Numbered from the stretch's first letter, positions 8,028 to 17,323 are shown. The stretch is DNA of 64,000 bases from RPQJ01 sp052035645 (GCA_052035645.1 JBPOHK010000027.1:1-64000); one strand, 5' to 3'. The notes: generated by a model from the letters alone, not told the origin. Translations and numbers: made by a program.

Positions 8028-8891
8028 CTAGACCTTCGCGAGGAACGCGTCGAGCGCGAGCACGCACTCGGGTTCGTCGAGCTGCGGCGTGTGGCCGCGA
8101 TTGGGCACCGTGACGCGCTCGAGGTCCTGCTTCACGTCGGCCATGCGGTCGAAGGTCTCGACCGTGAGGATGTCCGAGCTCGCGCCGCGGAACGCGAGGG
8201 CCGGCACCGGGCCGAGGGCCTGGAACGTCGCCCACAGGTTCGGCGCGTCGCTGCCCGCGCCGGCCCGCACCGCCTCGCCGATCATCGGGTCGGCGTCGAG
8301 GCGCGGCACGCCGTCGACCTCGGTGTAGGCGCGACGAGCGTGTTCGAGCCACTGCTCGTCGGTGAAATCCGGCAGCGCGAGCCCGTAGGTCGCCTTCGAC
8401 TGCGCGATCGCCTCGGCCCAGCTGCGCACCGGCGCGTGCCGGCCCACGTAGTTGGCGATGCGCTCGCGGCCCTCGGCGGCGATCTCCGGGCCGATGTCGT
8501 TCAGCACCACGCCCGCCACGCGCTCCGGCTGCAGCGAGGTGAGCACCATCGAAAGGATGCCGCCGAGCGACGTGCCGAGCAGGACGAGGCGCCCGACGCC
8601 GGCGTGCTCGAGCAGGCGCAGCAGGTCCTCGAGGTAGACGCCCGGATGGTAGTTGTGCCACTTCGGGTCGTGCTGCGAATAGCCGCGCCCGCGCAGGTCG
8701 GCGCAGAGCACGCGGCGGCGGGCCGCGATGCGCGGCGCGATGGTCTCGAAATCGCGGGCGTTGCGCGTCAGGCCGGCGATGCACAGCACCGGAGGCGCGC
8801 GCTCGCGCCCCGGCGAGGCGTACTCGCGGTAATGCAGCTGCAGCCCGTCGCGCGACGGGTAATAGCGGTCGGTCCAGGTCGCGTTGGTCAT
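8028..8891 (-). CDS. Alpha/beta-fold hydrolase
   Basis: 287 residues. The oxyanion and core strand VLCIAGLTRNARDFE, the DLRGRGYSQ turn, the nucleophile elbow GTSLGG and the C-terminal His in NRGHTPQLDEPE define a complete catalytic Ser-Asp-His set. There is no signal peptide, so it is cytoplasmic. The family includes esterases, haloperoxidase-like proteins and ring-cleavage hydrolases; the substrate cannot be told. It lies just upstream of the EEP gene on the same strand and divergently from the PHA depolymerase. Confidence 0.87.
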   Translation of the reverse strand: MTNATWTDRYYPSRDGLQLHYREYASPGRERAPPVLCIAGLTRNARDFETIAPRIAARRRVLCADLRGRGYSQHDPKWHNYHPGVYLEDLLRLLEHAGVGRLVLLGTSLGGILSMVLTSLQPERVAGVVLNDIGPEIAAEGRERIANYVGRHAPVRSWAEAIAQSKATYGLALPDFTDEQWLEHARRAYTEVDGVPRLDADPMIGEAVRAGAGSDAPNLWATFQALGPVPALAFRGASSDILTVETFDRMADVKQDLERVTVPNRGHTPQLDEPECVLALDAFLAKV

Positions 8892-9026
8892 GGGTTCCGG
8901 TGGCGCTGCGGCACACGACCCGTGGCAAGGTAGTGGCCTTTGGCCGTGAATTCAACGCGCATTGCGCAGTCCGGGGGGCTCGACCAGAATCGGGGCGTCG
9001 CTACCCGGGCCACTCGCTTGAAGACC

Positions 9027-10079
9027 ATGTCTGCGCGCCATCGCCGGCCCGGCGTTGCCGGTCTGCTGCTTGCCGTCGTCGCGACGGCGGGCTGCGGCGG
9101 GCCGGTCGACCCGCCCGCCGCCGCGGCACGCCTGCCGCGGCTGCCCGTCGCCGGCGACGGCGTCACCGTGTCGGGTCTCTCGAGCGGCGGCTACATGGCG
9201 GTGCAGTTCCACGTCGCGTGGTCGAGCCTCGTGCACGGCGCCGGCGTGATCGCGGCCGGCCCCTATTACTGCGCGGAGGACTCGATGCGCCGCGCGCTCG
9301 GCCGCTGCATGGCCGGCGGCGAGCCGATCCCGACCGGCGAACTGGCCGGCGCCACCAGCCGCGTCGCGCTCGAGGAGGCCATCGACCCCATCGCGGGCCT
9401 GGCGGACGACCGGGTCTGGCTGTTCCACGGGCAGGCGGATTCGACCGTCGACAAGTCGGTCGTCGACGCCCTGGCCGAGTACTACGCGCTGTTCGTCTCG
9501 CCGTCGAACATCGTGCGCGTGGAGCATCCGACGGCCGCGCACACGTTCCCGACGGACTCGCCCGCGGCCGGCCCCTGCGGGCAGAGCGAGCCGCCGTACC
9601 TCGGCCGCTGCGGGCTCGACGGCGCGCGCGCACTGCTCGAGCACCTGTACGGCCCCCTGCGGCCCGCACGGGCGCCGGCGGCCGGCGAGCTGACCGAGTT
9701 CGACCAGCGCCCGTACGCCGCGCGCGGGGGCAGCGAATCGTTCGCGGCGCAGGGCTGGCTGTTCGTGCCCCGGCAATGCCGCACCGGCGCGACGGCGCAT
9801 TGCCGGCTGCACGTGGTCTTCCACGGCTGCCGGCAGGGTAGCTCGTTCGTGGGCGATGCGTTCGTGCGCGGCGCCGGGTACCTCGGGACGGCGGCGGCGA
9901 ACGACATCGTGCTGCTGTTTCCGCAGCTCGTCGCCAGCTTCCAGCCGCTCAATCCGAACGGCTGCTGGGACTGGTGGGGGTACGAGGGCCGCTGGTACGC
10001 GCTGAAGGGCGGGGCCCAGGTGATGACGGTGCGCGCGATGGTCGCCGACCTGCTCGGCGAGCCGGACCCGGCCGGCTGA
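9027..10079 (+). CDS. Extracellular short-chain PHA depolymerase-like esterase (lipoprotein)
   Basis: 350 residues from ATG 9027; an in-frame upstream ATG at 8940 would only add unconserved residues before the signal. The signal peptide ends in a lipobox-like VATAGC, suggesting a lipid anchor. The catalytic lipase box is GLSSG (Ser52) in VSGLSSGGYMAVQFHVAWSS, typical of type 2 catalytic domains of short-chain polyhydroxyalkanoate depolymerases. LFHGQADSTV carries a likely acid residue, and HVVFHGCRQG and the C-terminal NGCWDWWGY segment follow. No separate polymer-binding domain is visible, so soluble oligomers or amorphous polymer are plausible substrates. Its TGA abuts the convergent stop with no spacer (TGATCA). 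Confidence 0.85.
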   Translation: MSARHRRPGVAGLLLAVVATAGCGGPVDPPAAAARLPRLPVAGDGVTVSGLSSGGYMAVQFHVAWSSLVHGAGVIAAGPYYCAEDSMRRALGRCMAGGEPIPTGELAGATSRVALEEAIDPIAGLADDRVWLFHGQADSTVDKSVVDALAEYYALFVSPSNIVRVEHPTAAHTFPTDSPAAGPCGQSEPPYLGRCGLDGARALLEHLYGPLRPARAPAAGELTEFDQRPYAARGGSESFAAQGWLFVPRQCRTGATAHCRLHVVFHGCRQGSSFVGDAFVRGAGYLGTAAANDIVLLFPQLVASFQPLNPNGCWDWWGYEGRWYALKGGAQVMTVRAMVADLLGEPDPAG

Positions 10080-10526
10080 TCAGGCGAGCGCGCGCGGCCG
10101 CTGCGCGCCGTAGAGCATCCGCACGCGCCGCACGCCCTTCAGGCGCCGGCTCGAGCGGCGGATCTCCTTCATCAGGCGCAGCAGCAGGTTGTAGTCCTCG
10201 AGCCGGCCTCCGGCGCAGTATTCCTCGCTGACGCCGATGTGCAGCACCGTGACGTGCTCGAGATCGGCGCGCACATAGAGCGCGACCGCGATCGGCCGCC
10301 CGGTGTCGTCCTCGACGGCGAACAGGCACTGCGCACCCGCGAGGCCGCCGACGCGCACGCGCAGGTGGCCCTCCTCCTCGACGATCTCGGGGGGACCGAA
10401 CTTGTCGATCGCATCGACGATCTGCGCGAGGACGCGCGCCTGGCACTGGTTGAAGAACAATAGGCGCTCGAGCGCCTGACGCTGGCTGCGCGCGACCCGG
10501 GAGGTGAACGAAAACGCGTTCCCCAT
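10080..10526 (-). CDS. Conserved hypothetical cytoplasmic protein
   Basis: 148 residues from ATG 10526, with GAAGG 9 bases upstream. The sequence is a mixed alpha/beta domain with several beta strands (HLRVRVGG, CLFAVED, IAVALYVRADLEHVTVLHIG) ending in a basic helix (LLLRLMKEIRRSSRRLKGVRRV). The strand order and the sentence-like VTVLHIGVSEEYC recall GNAT folds, but no acetyl-CoA loop is present. No export signal. Convergent with the PHA depolymerase gene, sharing TGATCA at the stops. Function unknown. Confidence 0.6.
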   Translation of the reverse strand: MGNAFSFTSRVARSQRQALERLLFFNQCQARVLAQIVDAIDKFGPPEIVEEEGHLRVRVGGLAGAQCLFAVEDDTGRPIAVALYVRADLEHVTVLHIGVSEEYCAGGRLEDYNLLLRLMKEIRRSSRRLKGVRRVRMLYGAQRPRALA

Positions 10527-10754
10527 GGCTTGGCCTTCGCGGTCTCGGGCGGACGGACCGCCTGACCTCGGTCCGCGGGCGATCATGCTCGCGGCCTCGG
10601 AATATGTCGAGTCGTGGCGGATCGCCAGATTGTTGCGATGCAGCAATCAAGTTCAGGCCATTCGGCGGCCGGCGGAGTGCTGAACTTTGAATTGCTTCAG
10701 GTTTCCGGCATCCGGCATTGGACCGGGAGCCGCCCATGGCGCGCAATATCGTCC
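10527..10754. promoter_or_regulatory. Divergent intergenic region with imperfect dyad
   Basis: This stretch separates the hypothetical gene from the TonB_C-type gene. It contains a 9-base inverted repeat with one mismatch, GATTGTTGC at 10628-10636 and GCAGCAATC at 10640-10648. Open frames run through it (for example from ATG 10614 or 10638 into the downstream gene), so part of it may be translated if that gene starts earlier. Confidence 0.35.
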
Positions 10755-12479
10755 GTGACCGGACCCGTTCCACTTCGCACTTCCTCGCCGTCGGCCAGTC
10801 CGCCCGAATCCGGGCTGCAGGTCGACGTCGTCGTGCTGTCCGACGAGCCCGGACTGTACGACTCGATCCGCGACGCCATCGACGAGCGCAGCCCGGTGTG
10901 GCGCGCGCGGACGGCCGAGGAGGCCGTCGACCTCCTGATCACCGGACGCTGCGGCGTGCTGCTGATCGATCTCGCCTCGGTCGCGGCACAGCCCGACGTG
11001 CTGGTGCACCGGATCCTCGAGCAGTTCCCGGACGTCGTGGTGTGCGCCGCGGGCCTGCGCGAGGACGAACCCCGGCTCGCGCACCTCGTGAGCGAGGGCC
11101 ACATCTACCGCTACATGCACAAGCCGCTGTCGGCTCGGCGCGCGGGCATGTTCCTGCAGGCGGCGATGCGCCACCACCACGCGAAGCGCGCAGGCCCGGT
11201 GCCCGTCCTCGCGGTGCCGGACAACGTCGTCTCGCTGCCGAGCCGGCTCGAGCCGCTGCGCTGGGTCGTCGCCGCTTTCGGCATCGCGCTGTTCGTGATG
11301 CTGCTGTCGGTGTTCGTCGACGACCGGCCGCCGACGTCGCTCGAGTTGGCCGATGCGCCAGCGGCCGACGCCGCGCCGCCGCCGGAGCCGGCTCCCCCGG
11401 CCGCGGCCGCGCAGCCCTCGCCGCCTGCCAACCCGGTGCTGGCCCGCGCGCGCGAGGCGCTCGACGCCGGACGCTTCGAGGCGCCGCCGGGCCGCAACGC
11501 ACTCGACCTCTATCGCGCCGTCGTGCTCGCCCAGCCGGGCAACGCGGATGCCCGTGCCGGCCTCGAGGCCACGCTCGTGCACGTGCTGGCCGACGCGGAC
11601 GCGGCGCTCGCGCAGGGACGCATCGCCGAGGCCCGACGGCTGGTCGATCGAGTGCTCGAAGTGGACCCGCAGCGAAGCGCCGCGGTGCAGCTGTCGGCGC
11701 GGGTGCAGGAGAAGATGCCGCCGCCCCCGCCGGCCCCGGTCGCGACGCCCGCCCCCGTCCGGGTCGCCGCCCCGGCCGCAGCCGCGGACGGCAAGCTGGT
11801 ACGCGCCTCGACGACTGCGTCGGCATCCACGACGTCGGCCGCGGCCTCGGGTTCCTCCGCCACCTCGGCCGCGAAGCTCGCCGCGCAGCCCGCCGTCGTC
11901 GCGCCGCCGCCCGGCGTGAAGCTGCCCGACCCCGTCACGCGCCTGCCGCGGCCCGGCGATGCCGTCGCCGAGACCCGGGCGACCGCCCCGCCGCCGCCCA
12001 TCGTCGTGCGCCCGGACCCGCTCGCCGCCCGCATCGTGAACGCGGCGCCGAAGACGCCGCCGCGGCCGCGCATCTATGCTCGCGCCGTGGAACCGTTGCC
12101 GATCGCCGGTTACGAGAAGACGCCGCACCCGGAGCCGGAGACGACCGCGGCGCACGACGCTGCCGCGGGCACCGGCCCGGCGGCCTCGAGTGGCGTGGTG
12201 CTGCCGGCCGAGTCGTTCGAGCGCCTCGAGGTCACGGACCCCATCTACCCGCTGGAGGCGCTGCGCACGCGCACCGAGGGCTGGGTGGAACTGGAGTTCA
12301 CGATCACGCCGAACGGCGCGGTGCGGGACATCGAGGTCGTGGGCGCTGAGCCGCGCGGCGTGTTCGACCGCTCGGCCGCCGACGCGCTCGCGCGCTGGCG
12401 CTTCAAGCCGCGGCTGGTGAACGGCCAGCCGGCGACGCAGCGCTCCACGCTGATCATGCGCTTCAACCTCGACAGCTGA
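10755..12479 (+). CDS. Receiver-like / TonB C-terminal domain membrane protein
   Basis: 574 residues from GTG 10755; the start is uncertain because earlier in-frame ATGs exist at 10614 and 10638 and no ribosome site is clear. Residues about 20-145 look like a response-regulator receiver domain: the acidic SDEP turn, a phospho-acceptor Asp in VLLIDLASVA and the KP motif in YMHKPLSA. A single membrane helix follows (WVVAAFGIALFVMLLSVFV, about 168-188). A periplasmic Pro/Ala-rich region with TPR-like helices (residues 225-325) comes next, then a TonB C-terminal domain (about 485-574: PIYPLEALRTRTEGWVELEF, GVFDRSAADALARWRFKP). TonB_C domains bind outer-membrane receptors or cell-wall partners. 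Coupling one to a cytoplasmic receiver is unusual. Confidence 0.75.
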   Translation: MTGPVPLRTSSPSASPPESGLQVDVVVLSDEPGLYDSIRDAIDERSPVWRARTAEEAVDLLITGRCGVLLIDLASVAAQPDVLVHRILEQFPDVVVCAAGLREDEPRLAHLVSEGHIYRYMHKPLSARRAGMFLQAAMRHHHAKRAGPVPVLAVPDNVVSLPSRLEPLRWVVAAFGIALFVMLLSVFVDDRPPTSLELADAPAADAAPPPEPAPPAAAAQPSPPANPVLARAREALDAGRFEAPPGRNALDLYRAVVLAQPGNADARAGLEATLVHVLADADAALAQGRIAEARRLVDRVLEVDPQRSAAVQLSARVQEKMPPPPPAPVATPAPVRVAAPAAAADGKLVRASTTASASTTSAAASGSSATSAAKLAAQPAVVAPPPGVKLPDPVTRLPRPGDAVAETRATAPPPPIVVRPDPLAARIVNAAPKTPPRPRIYARAVEPLPIAGYEKTPHPEPETTAAHDAAAGTGPAASSGVVLPAESFERLEVTDPIYPLEALRTRTEGWVELEFTITPNGAVRDIEVVGAEPRGVFDRSAADALARWRFKPRLVNGQPATQRSTLIMRFNLDS

Positions 12480-12485
12480 GCCGGA

Positions 12486-13883
12486 TCAGGTCGCTGCGAG
12501 ATCCACGCGCTGGCCGGGACGCGCCACCTGCGCGTTCACGCCCTGCGCCGCGAGCGCCTGCCGGAGTCCCTCCGCGCCGTCCGCCTCCCCGTGCACCAGC
12601 CACACCGGCGGGCTTCCCTGCACGCCGTCGTACCAGCGCAGCAGGTCGGCCTGGTCGCCGTGGGCCGAGAACCCGCCGAGCGTGTGGATCTTCGCCCGCA
12701 CCTCGACCGGCGAGCCGTGGATGCGCACGCTCGGGCGGCGATCGACGATGGCGCGGCCGAGGGTGCCGACCGCCTGGTAGCCGGTGAAGACCACGTCGCA
12801 CTCCGGCCGCGAGAGGTTGTGCTTGAGGTGGTGCACGATGCGACCGCCCGTGCACATGCCGCTGCCCGCGATCACGATGGCCCCGTGGCGCAGTCGGTTG
12901 ATCTGCATCGACTCGTCGGCCGTGCGGCACAGGTGCAGGTTCGGCAGTGGCGCCAGGTCGCCGACGCGCAGGCGGGCCTGCCGCGCCTCGGCGTCGTACA
13001 GCTCGGTGTGCGACCAGTACACGCGGGACGCCTCGATCGCCATCGGGCTGTCGAGGAAGATCTGCCAGTCGCCGAGCCGCCACTCGTCGAAGTGCATGCC
13101 GAGCTCGTAGATCACGTCCTGGGTGCGGCCGACGGCGAAGGCCGGAATCAGCACGTTGCCGCCGTCGCGGCTCGCGGCGCGCAGGATCTCGCCGAGCTCG
13201 CGCAGCGTGCCCGCGCGCTCGCGGTGGCGCCGGTTGCCGTAGGTGCTCTCCATCACCACGAGGTCGGCCGGCACCGCGGCGGCCGGATCGCGCAGGATCG
13301 GCGAGTCGTACTGGCCGAGGTCGCCGCTGAACAGCAGGCGCCGCTCGACCTCGCCCTCGCGCAGGCGCAGCCAGGTGCTGGCGGAGCCGAGGATGTGGCC
13401 CGCGTCGAGGAAGGTGACGGCGAGGCCGGGCACGACCTGCGTCTCGCGGTCGTAGGGCACGGTCTGGAACTGCTCTAGCGTGCGCGCCGCGTCCTCGACG
13501 GTGTAGAGCGGCTCGACGACGCGACGGGCGCCCTTCTGCGAGCGCTTGCGGCTCTCGCGCTCGGCCTCGCGCGCGGACATCGCCGCGCAGTCCGCCAGCA
13601 GGATGCGCGCCAGGTCGCGGCACGCGGCGGTCGCGAAGACCGGGCCGCGGAAGCCCCGCTTGCGCAACAGCGGCAGGCGCCCGCAGTGATCGATGTGCGC
13701 GTGGCTGAGCACGACCGCGTCGACCCGCGCGGGATCGAAGGGAAAAGCGTCGCGGTTGCGCTCGTCGGGGTGCTCGCCACCCTGGATCAGGCCGCAGTCG
13801 AGCAGGATTTGGCGGCCGCCCACCGACAGGATGTGGCACGAGCCGGTGACTTCACCGGCCGCACCGAAGAACTCGAGGTGCAC
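12486..13883 (-). CDS. Metallo-beta-lactamase/beta-CASP RNA-processing nuclease
   Basis: 465 residues from GTG 13883. The zinc site HAHIDHCG is at 61-68, followed by AGHILGSAS, SGDLGQYDSP, MESTYGNR, the beta-CASP motifs IPAFAVGRTQD, DSPMAIEA and SGMCTGGRIVHHL, and the final GFSAHGDQ. This is the full CPSF73-like MBL/beta-CASP architecture without KH domains, seen in bacterial RNA ribonucleases of the YSH1 group. It is cytoplasmic. It starts 9 bases after the stop of the receiver/PAS/HD-GYP gene on the same strand, so the two form an operon, and it follows closely on the convergent TonB_C gene. Confidence 0.88.
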   Translation of the reverse strand: MHLEFFGAAGEVTGSCHILSVGGRQILLDCGLIQGGEHPDERNRDAFPFDPARVDAVVLSHAHIDHCGRLPLLRKRGFRGPVFATAACRDLARILLADCAAMSAREAERESRKRSQKGARRVVEPLYTVEDAARTLEQFQTVPYDRETQVVPGLAVTFLDAGHILGSASTWLRLREGEVERRLLFSGDLGQYDSPILRDPAAAVPADLVVMESTYGNRRHRERAGTLRELGEILRAASRDGGNVLIPAFAVGRTQDVIYELGMHFDEWRLGDWQIFLDSPMAIEASRVYWSHTELYDAEARQARLRVGDLAPLPNLHLCRTADESMQINRLRHGAIVIAGSGMCTGGRIVHHLKHNLSRPECDVVFTGYQAVGTLGRAIVDRRPSVRIHGSPVEVRAKIHTLGGFSAHGDQADLLRWYDGVQGSPPVWLVHGEADGAEGLRQALAAQGVNAQVARPGQRVDLAAT

Positions 13884-13892
13884 GCGCCCGCC

Positions 13893-16517
13893 TCAGGCGA
13901 TGCGCTGGCCGGACACCGCCACCGCGGCCGCGTCGGCCGGCACTTCGCGATCGCGCAGCACGCGCACGGCGGCCTTCACCACGCGCGCGTCGTAGCGCCG
14001 GCCGGCCTGCACCTGCAGTTCCTCGATGCAGGCATGCAGGCTGAGCGCGGCGCGCTGCGGACGCGGCGACATCATCGCCTCGATCGCGTCGGCGACCGCC
14101 ACGATGCGCGCCTCGAACAGGATCTCCTCGCCCTTGAGCCCGCGCGGGTAGCCCGAGCCGTCCAGCCGCTCGTGGTGCTGGCGCACGGCGTCGGCCACCG
14201 GCCACGGGAACTCGATGCGCCGCAGCGACTCGGCGCCGCGCTCGGCGTGGGTCTTCACGAGGTCGAACTCGGCGGCGGTCAGCACGCCGGGGCGCCAGAG
14301 CAGTTCGCGCGGGATCTGCAGCATGCCGACGTCGATCAGCTGGGCGATGACGCGCAGCCCGCGCACGGTGTGGCCCGGCAGGCCGAGGCCCACGCCGATG
14401 CCGGCCGCGAGTTCCGCGACCCGGCGCGAGCGGCCGAGCTTGCAGCCGTCCTGCGACTCCGAGAGCGCGGCCAGCGTCTCGATCGCGCCGAACATCACGC
14501 GCTCCATGTGGTCCATGGCGCTCACGATCTCGGTGTCCGAGCGGCGACGACGCAGGAGCTTCCAGAGGCTGTCGGCGACCTGCCAGGCGTGCCGGCGGTC
14601 GTCCTCGTCGTAGCGCTCGTCCTTGTCGGCGAGCAGCAGCACGCCGACCAGCCGGCCGCCCTCGATCATGGGCATGGCGAGCTGGCGCTGCAGCGTGGAC
14701 GGCAGTCCGGCCGAGCGCAGCGTGCCGGTCTCCTCCGCGTCGTCGCGCGCGACCGGGCGCTGGGTGCTGAAGCACTCGAGCAGCGCCGTGCCGCCGGGCG
14801 CGGCGCCGCGCCAGCGGGAGATGACCGAGAGCGTGTCCGCGGTCGAGGTGCGGTCCCGCTTCGAGGTCAGCTCGAGCTGCGCCGCATCGGCCACCGCGAG
14901 GAACACGTAGCCGCCGTGGCTGCCGGTGAGCTCCTGCAGCAGTTCGAGCGCGTGGCCCTGCAGCTCGCTCTCGGTCAGCGAGTGCGCGCGCTGCGACAGT
15001 TCGAGCAGGCCCCGCACGCGCCGCGTGTCGCGGTCGTTGCGCTCGGCCGAGCGCAGGCGCGCGCCGATGTCGCGCACGGTGACGGTCGCGAGGCCCGCCT
15101 CGGCGGCGACGCGCATGGCCACCTCGACGTCGATGATCGTGCCGTCGAGCCGGCGCCAGCGCGTCTCGTGCGGCGGCAATTCGCCGCCCGTGAGGATGGG
15201 GTGGCGGGCGGTCGTTTCGTCGGCGCCCTTGACCTCGAACTGCGCCAGCGTCGCGGCATCGAGCGCCCCGGGCTCCGCGCCGAGCAGGCGGTGGAAGGCG
15301 GGATTCGCATGCCGCAGGCGGCCCTCGCCGTCGGCGATGCAGCAGGCGACCGGCAGCTGGTCGAGCGCCTGCGCCCGCAGCGAGGCGGACTCGGCCTGCG
15401 CCTGGCTCGCGCGCTCGTCGGTCACCTCGCGGGCCGTCATGAGCCAGTGCGCGCGGCCGTTGTAGGACACCGAACGGCGGCGCAGCTCCAGCACGGCGCG
15501 CGAACCGTCGGGCCTCGGCACCGCGACGTCGACCGGGCGGATCACGTCCTCGCCGAACTCGAAATCGGGCAGCAGGTCGGCGAGCGGGCGCCCGCGCAGC
15601 TTCTCGGGCTCGACGCCGAACAGCGCGCCGGCCGAGTCGTTCACCAGCTGCAGCCTGCGGCTCTCCATGTCACACAGGAACGTCGGCAAGGGCTGCGCCA
15701 TGAACACGCGCTCGACGTCGGCCGCGGCGGCCTGGATGCGCACGCGCGAGTTCTGGATCTCGGCGAGACGCGATTCGAGCAGCGCGAGCCGCGCCACCTC
15801 GGCGTTCTTCTCCTCGGCGCTGCTGCGCGCGCGGGACTCGGACTGGACCAGGTGCTGCTGCGCCGCCTCGAGGTCGCGGATGCGCGCCAGCAGGTCCTTG
15901 ATGCGGGCGGATTCGGAGGCCGCGAATTCCGTGCGGGCACGGGCTTCGTGCTCGGCGCGCTCGCGCGCGGCGCGTTCCGATTCGGCCAGCTTCGCGTTGG
16001 CCGCCTCGAGGTCCTGCAGCTGGCGACTGGCATCCTGCAGCTGGCGGCCGGCATCCTGCAGCTGCTTCTCGACGCTTTCGATCTTGCGCCGGTCCAGCTC
16101 GCGCTTCTCGATGAGCTCGGGCGTCAGCACCGGCATGCGCACCGTGCCCGAGCCGGGCGCGGCCTCGCCGAGCGCCGTCAGCAGTTCCTCGAGCGTGGAG
16201 CCCTTGGGCAGGAAGCGGTCGGCGCCGACCTCGGCGGCGAAGGCCTCGTACTTCGTGCCCTCGACCCGCAGGGAGAACAGCAGCACGGGCACGTGCTGCA
16301 GCGCCGGATCCTCCTTGACTCGGCGGCACAGCGCGAAGCCGTCGAGCTTCGGCAGCAGGACGTCGCTGACGAGGAAGTGCGGTGCGTCGCGACGGACGTG
16401 GTCCAGCGCCTCGACGCCGGTGCGCGCACGCGCGACCACCAGGCCGTTCTTCTGGAGGAACGTCTCGATCGTCGCGAAATCCTGTTCGCGCTCGTATGCC
16501 AGCAGGACCGTCTTCAT
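13893..16517 (-). CDS. Receiver-PAS-GAF-HD-GYP signalling protein with degenerate HD-GYP site
   Basis: 874 residues. The N-terminal receiver (1-120) has phospho-acceptor Asp52 in FLVSDVLLPKLDG and the conserved Lys in RFLPKGS. A long coiled coil (about 140-225, Ala/Glu/Arg-rich) leads to a PAS domain (about 250-360), a second PAS-like region (365-490) and a GAF-like region (500-660). The C-terminal HD-GYP domain keeps LTAAEFDLVKTHAERGAESL and HHERLDGSGYPRGLKGEEI. However, the first metal His is Arg (GRSRRVAELA) and the LHDIGK dyad reads LIDVGML. Cyclic di-GMP hydrolysis is therefore doubtful, and the domain may bind ligand or partners instead. It is upstream of, and probably co-transcribed with, the beta-CASP nuclease. 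Confidence 0.88.
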   Translation of the reverse strand: MKTVLLAYEREQDFATIETFLQKNGLVVARARTGVEALDHVRRDAPHFLVSDVLLPKLDGFALCRRVKEDPALQHVPVLLFSLRVEGTKYEAFAAEVGADRFLPKGSTLEELLTALGEAAPGSGTVRMPVLTPELIEKRELDRRKIESVEKQLQDAGRQLQDASRQLQDLEAANAKLAESERAARERAEHEARARTEFAASESARIKDLLARIRDLEAAQQHLVQSESRARSSAEEKNAEVARLALLESRLAEIQNSRVRIQAAAADVERVFMAQPLPTFLCDMESRRLQLVNDSAGALFGVEPEKLRGRPLADLLPDFEFGEDVIRPVDVAVPRPDGSRAVLELRRRSVSYNGRAHWLMTAREVTDERASQAQAESASLRAQALDQLPVACCIADGEGRLRHANPAFHRLLGAEPGALDAATLAQFEVKGADETTARHPILTGGELPPHETRWRRLDGTIIDVEVAMRVAAEAGLATVTVRDIGARLRSAERNDRDTRRVRGLLELSQRAHSLTESELQGHALELLQELTGSHGGYVFLAVADAAQLELTSKRDRTSTADTLSVISRWRGAAPGGTALLECFSTQRPVARDDAEETGTLRSAGLPSTLQRQLAMPMIEGGRLVGVLLLADKDERYDEDDRRHAWQVADSLWKLLRRRRSDTEIVSAMDHMERVMFGAIETLAALSESQDGCKLGRSRRVAELAAGIGVGLGLPGHTVRGLRVIAQLIDVGMLQIPRELLWRPGVLTAAEFDLVKTHAERGAESLRRIEFPWPVADAVRQHHERLDGSGYPRGLKGEEILFEARIVAVADAIEAMMSPRPQRAALSLHACIEELQVQAGRRYDARVVKAAVRVLRDREVPADAAAVAVSGQRIA

Positions 16518-16652
16518 GGCAGCGCGCCGTCCTTCGCGCGAGGCGCTATGCCGCCCCCAAGCAGCTTTCGGGACACCAGCGTTCTCAATGGCTTAGCCGT
16601 GCGCCAGTATGCGCCAAGGCGGCCAAAGCGCCAAAAAACGGCCCCACCGCAA

Positions 16653-16685
16653 GACGCCGGTCACAGAACGCCTGTGACCGGTGTC
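16653..16685 (-). terminator. Strong hairpin downstream of the host-attachment gene
   Basis: GACGCCGGTCACAG (16653-16666) pairs with CTGTGACCGGTGTC (16672-16685), with one G-U pair and a 5-base loop. The stem is about 14 base pairs. On the minus strand a six-T run lies about 15 bases beyond, so termination of the host-attachment gene is plausible but not canonical. Confidence 0.5.
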
Positions 16686-16734
16686 GCGGTTCGTCCGCCC
16701 GCGCCGGAAGGCGACGCGTCGACGGGTCGGCGTC

Positions 16735-17190
16735 TCAGGCCGGGCGCAGCTCCGCGGCGGACTGCGGCAGGTGACGGCGCAGATCCTCCGGCGGACGGTG
16801 GACGAGGTCCTTGCGCACCTCGTGGACCACGCAGGCGCGGGTCGGCCGCGACAGTTCCTCGCGCATCAGGCCGAGGAAGGGCGGACCGGCGACGACGATG
16901 AGTTCCTCGAACTCGTCCTGCCGGCGCGCCTCGTCCAGCCGCCGGGCGATGCGACGTGCGAAGCGCACGGCTTCGCGACGGCGCGGGTCGAGCTCGCGAC
17001 CCACCGCGTGCCGCGCGCCGCCGACGCTCTCGTACGTGCGCCCGGGCCGGTCGCTCGAGAACTCGCGCGCGTGCAGGTGCGCCGCCGGATCGCTGATGCG
17101 GGCCACCTCGCGGGGCCGGGTGCGCAGCGAGGATGCATCGTAGAAGATGGCTTCGGCCTGGTCGGCCACGACGATTCGGATACGGCTCAT
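16735..17190 (-). CDS. Host attachment-family protein
   Basis: 151 residues. The sequence matches the family annotated as protein required for attachment to host cells: a nucleic-acid-free alpha/beta start (RIRIVVADQAEAIFYDA), a polar middle with HAREFSSDRPGRTYES, then FARRIARRLDEARR and the late block ELIVVAGPPFLGLMREEL, ending in RPPEDLRRHLP. Members are small cytoplasmic proteins common in Proteobacteria. The attachment phenotype was assigned in plant-associated strains and the biochemical activity is unknown. Monocistronic, with a strong hairpin after the stop. Confidence 0.82.
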   Translation of the reverse strand: MSRIRIVVADQAEAIFYDASSLRTRPREVARISDPAAHLHAREFSSDRPGRTYESVGGARHAVGRELDPRRREAVRFARRIARRLDEARRQDEFEELIVVAGPPFLGLMREELSRPTRACVVHEVRKDLVHRPPEDLRRHLPQSAAELRPA

Positions 17191-17323
17191 GGCTTTCTCC
17201 TATTGTCGGGACCAGATTGCGCCCGCACGCAGCGCACGGCAATGCGGGGAAAATGCAGCGGCCGTGGCTGTGGGCCGCCGGAAATCGCGCTAGGCTAGCC
17301 GCGGGCCAGTGGAAATGGATCGC

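Noticed and set aside
13686..16901. A 1071-codon plus-strand frame antisense to the HD-GYP gene
   Set aside because: Same artefact: repetitive Leu/Arg/Ala/Glu composition, no domain, while the opposite strand encodes a clear multidomain protein.
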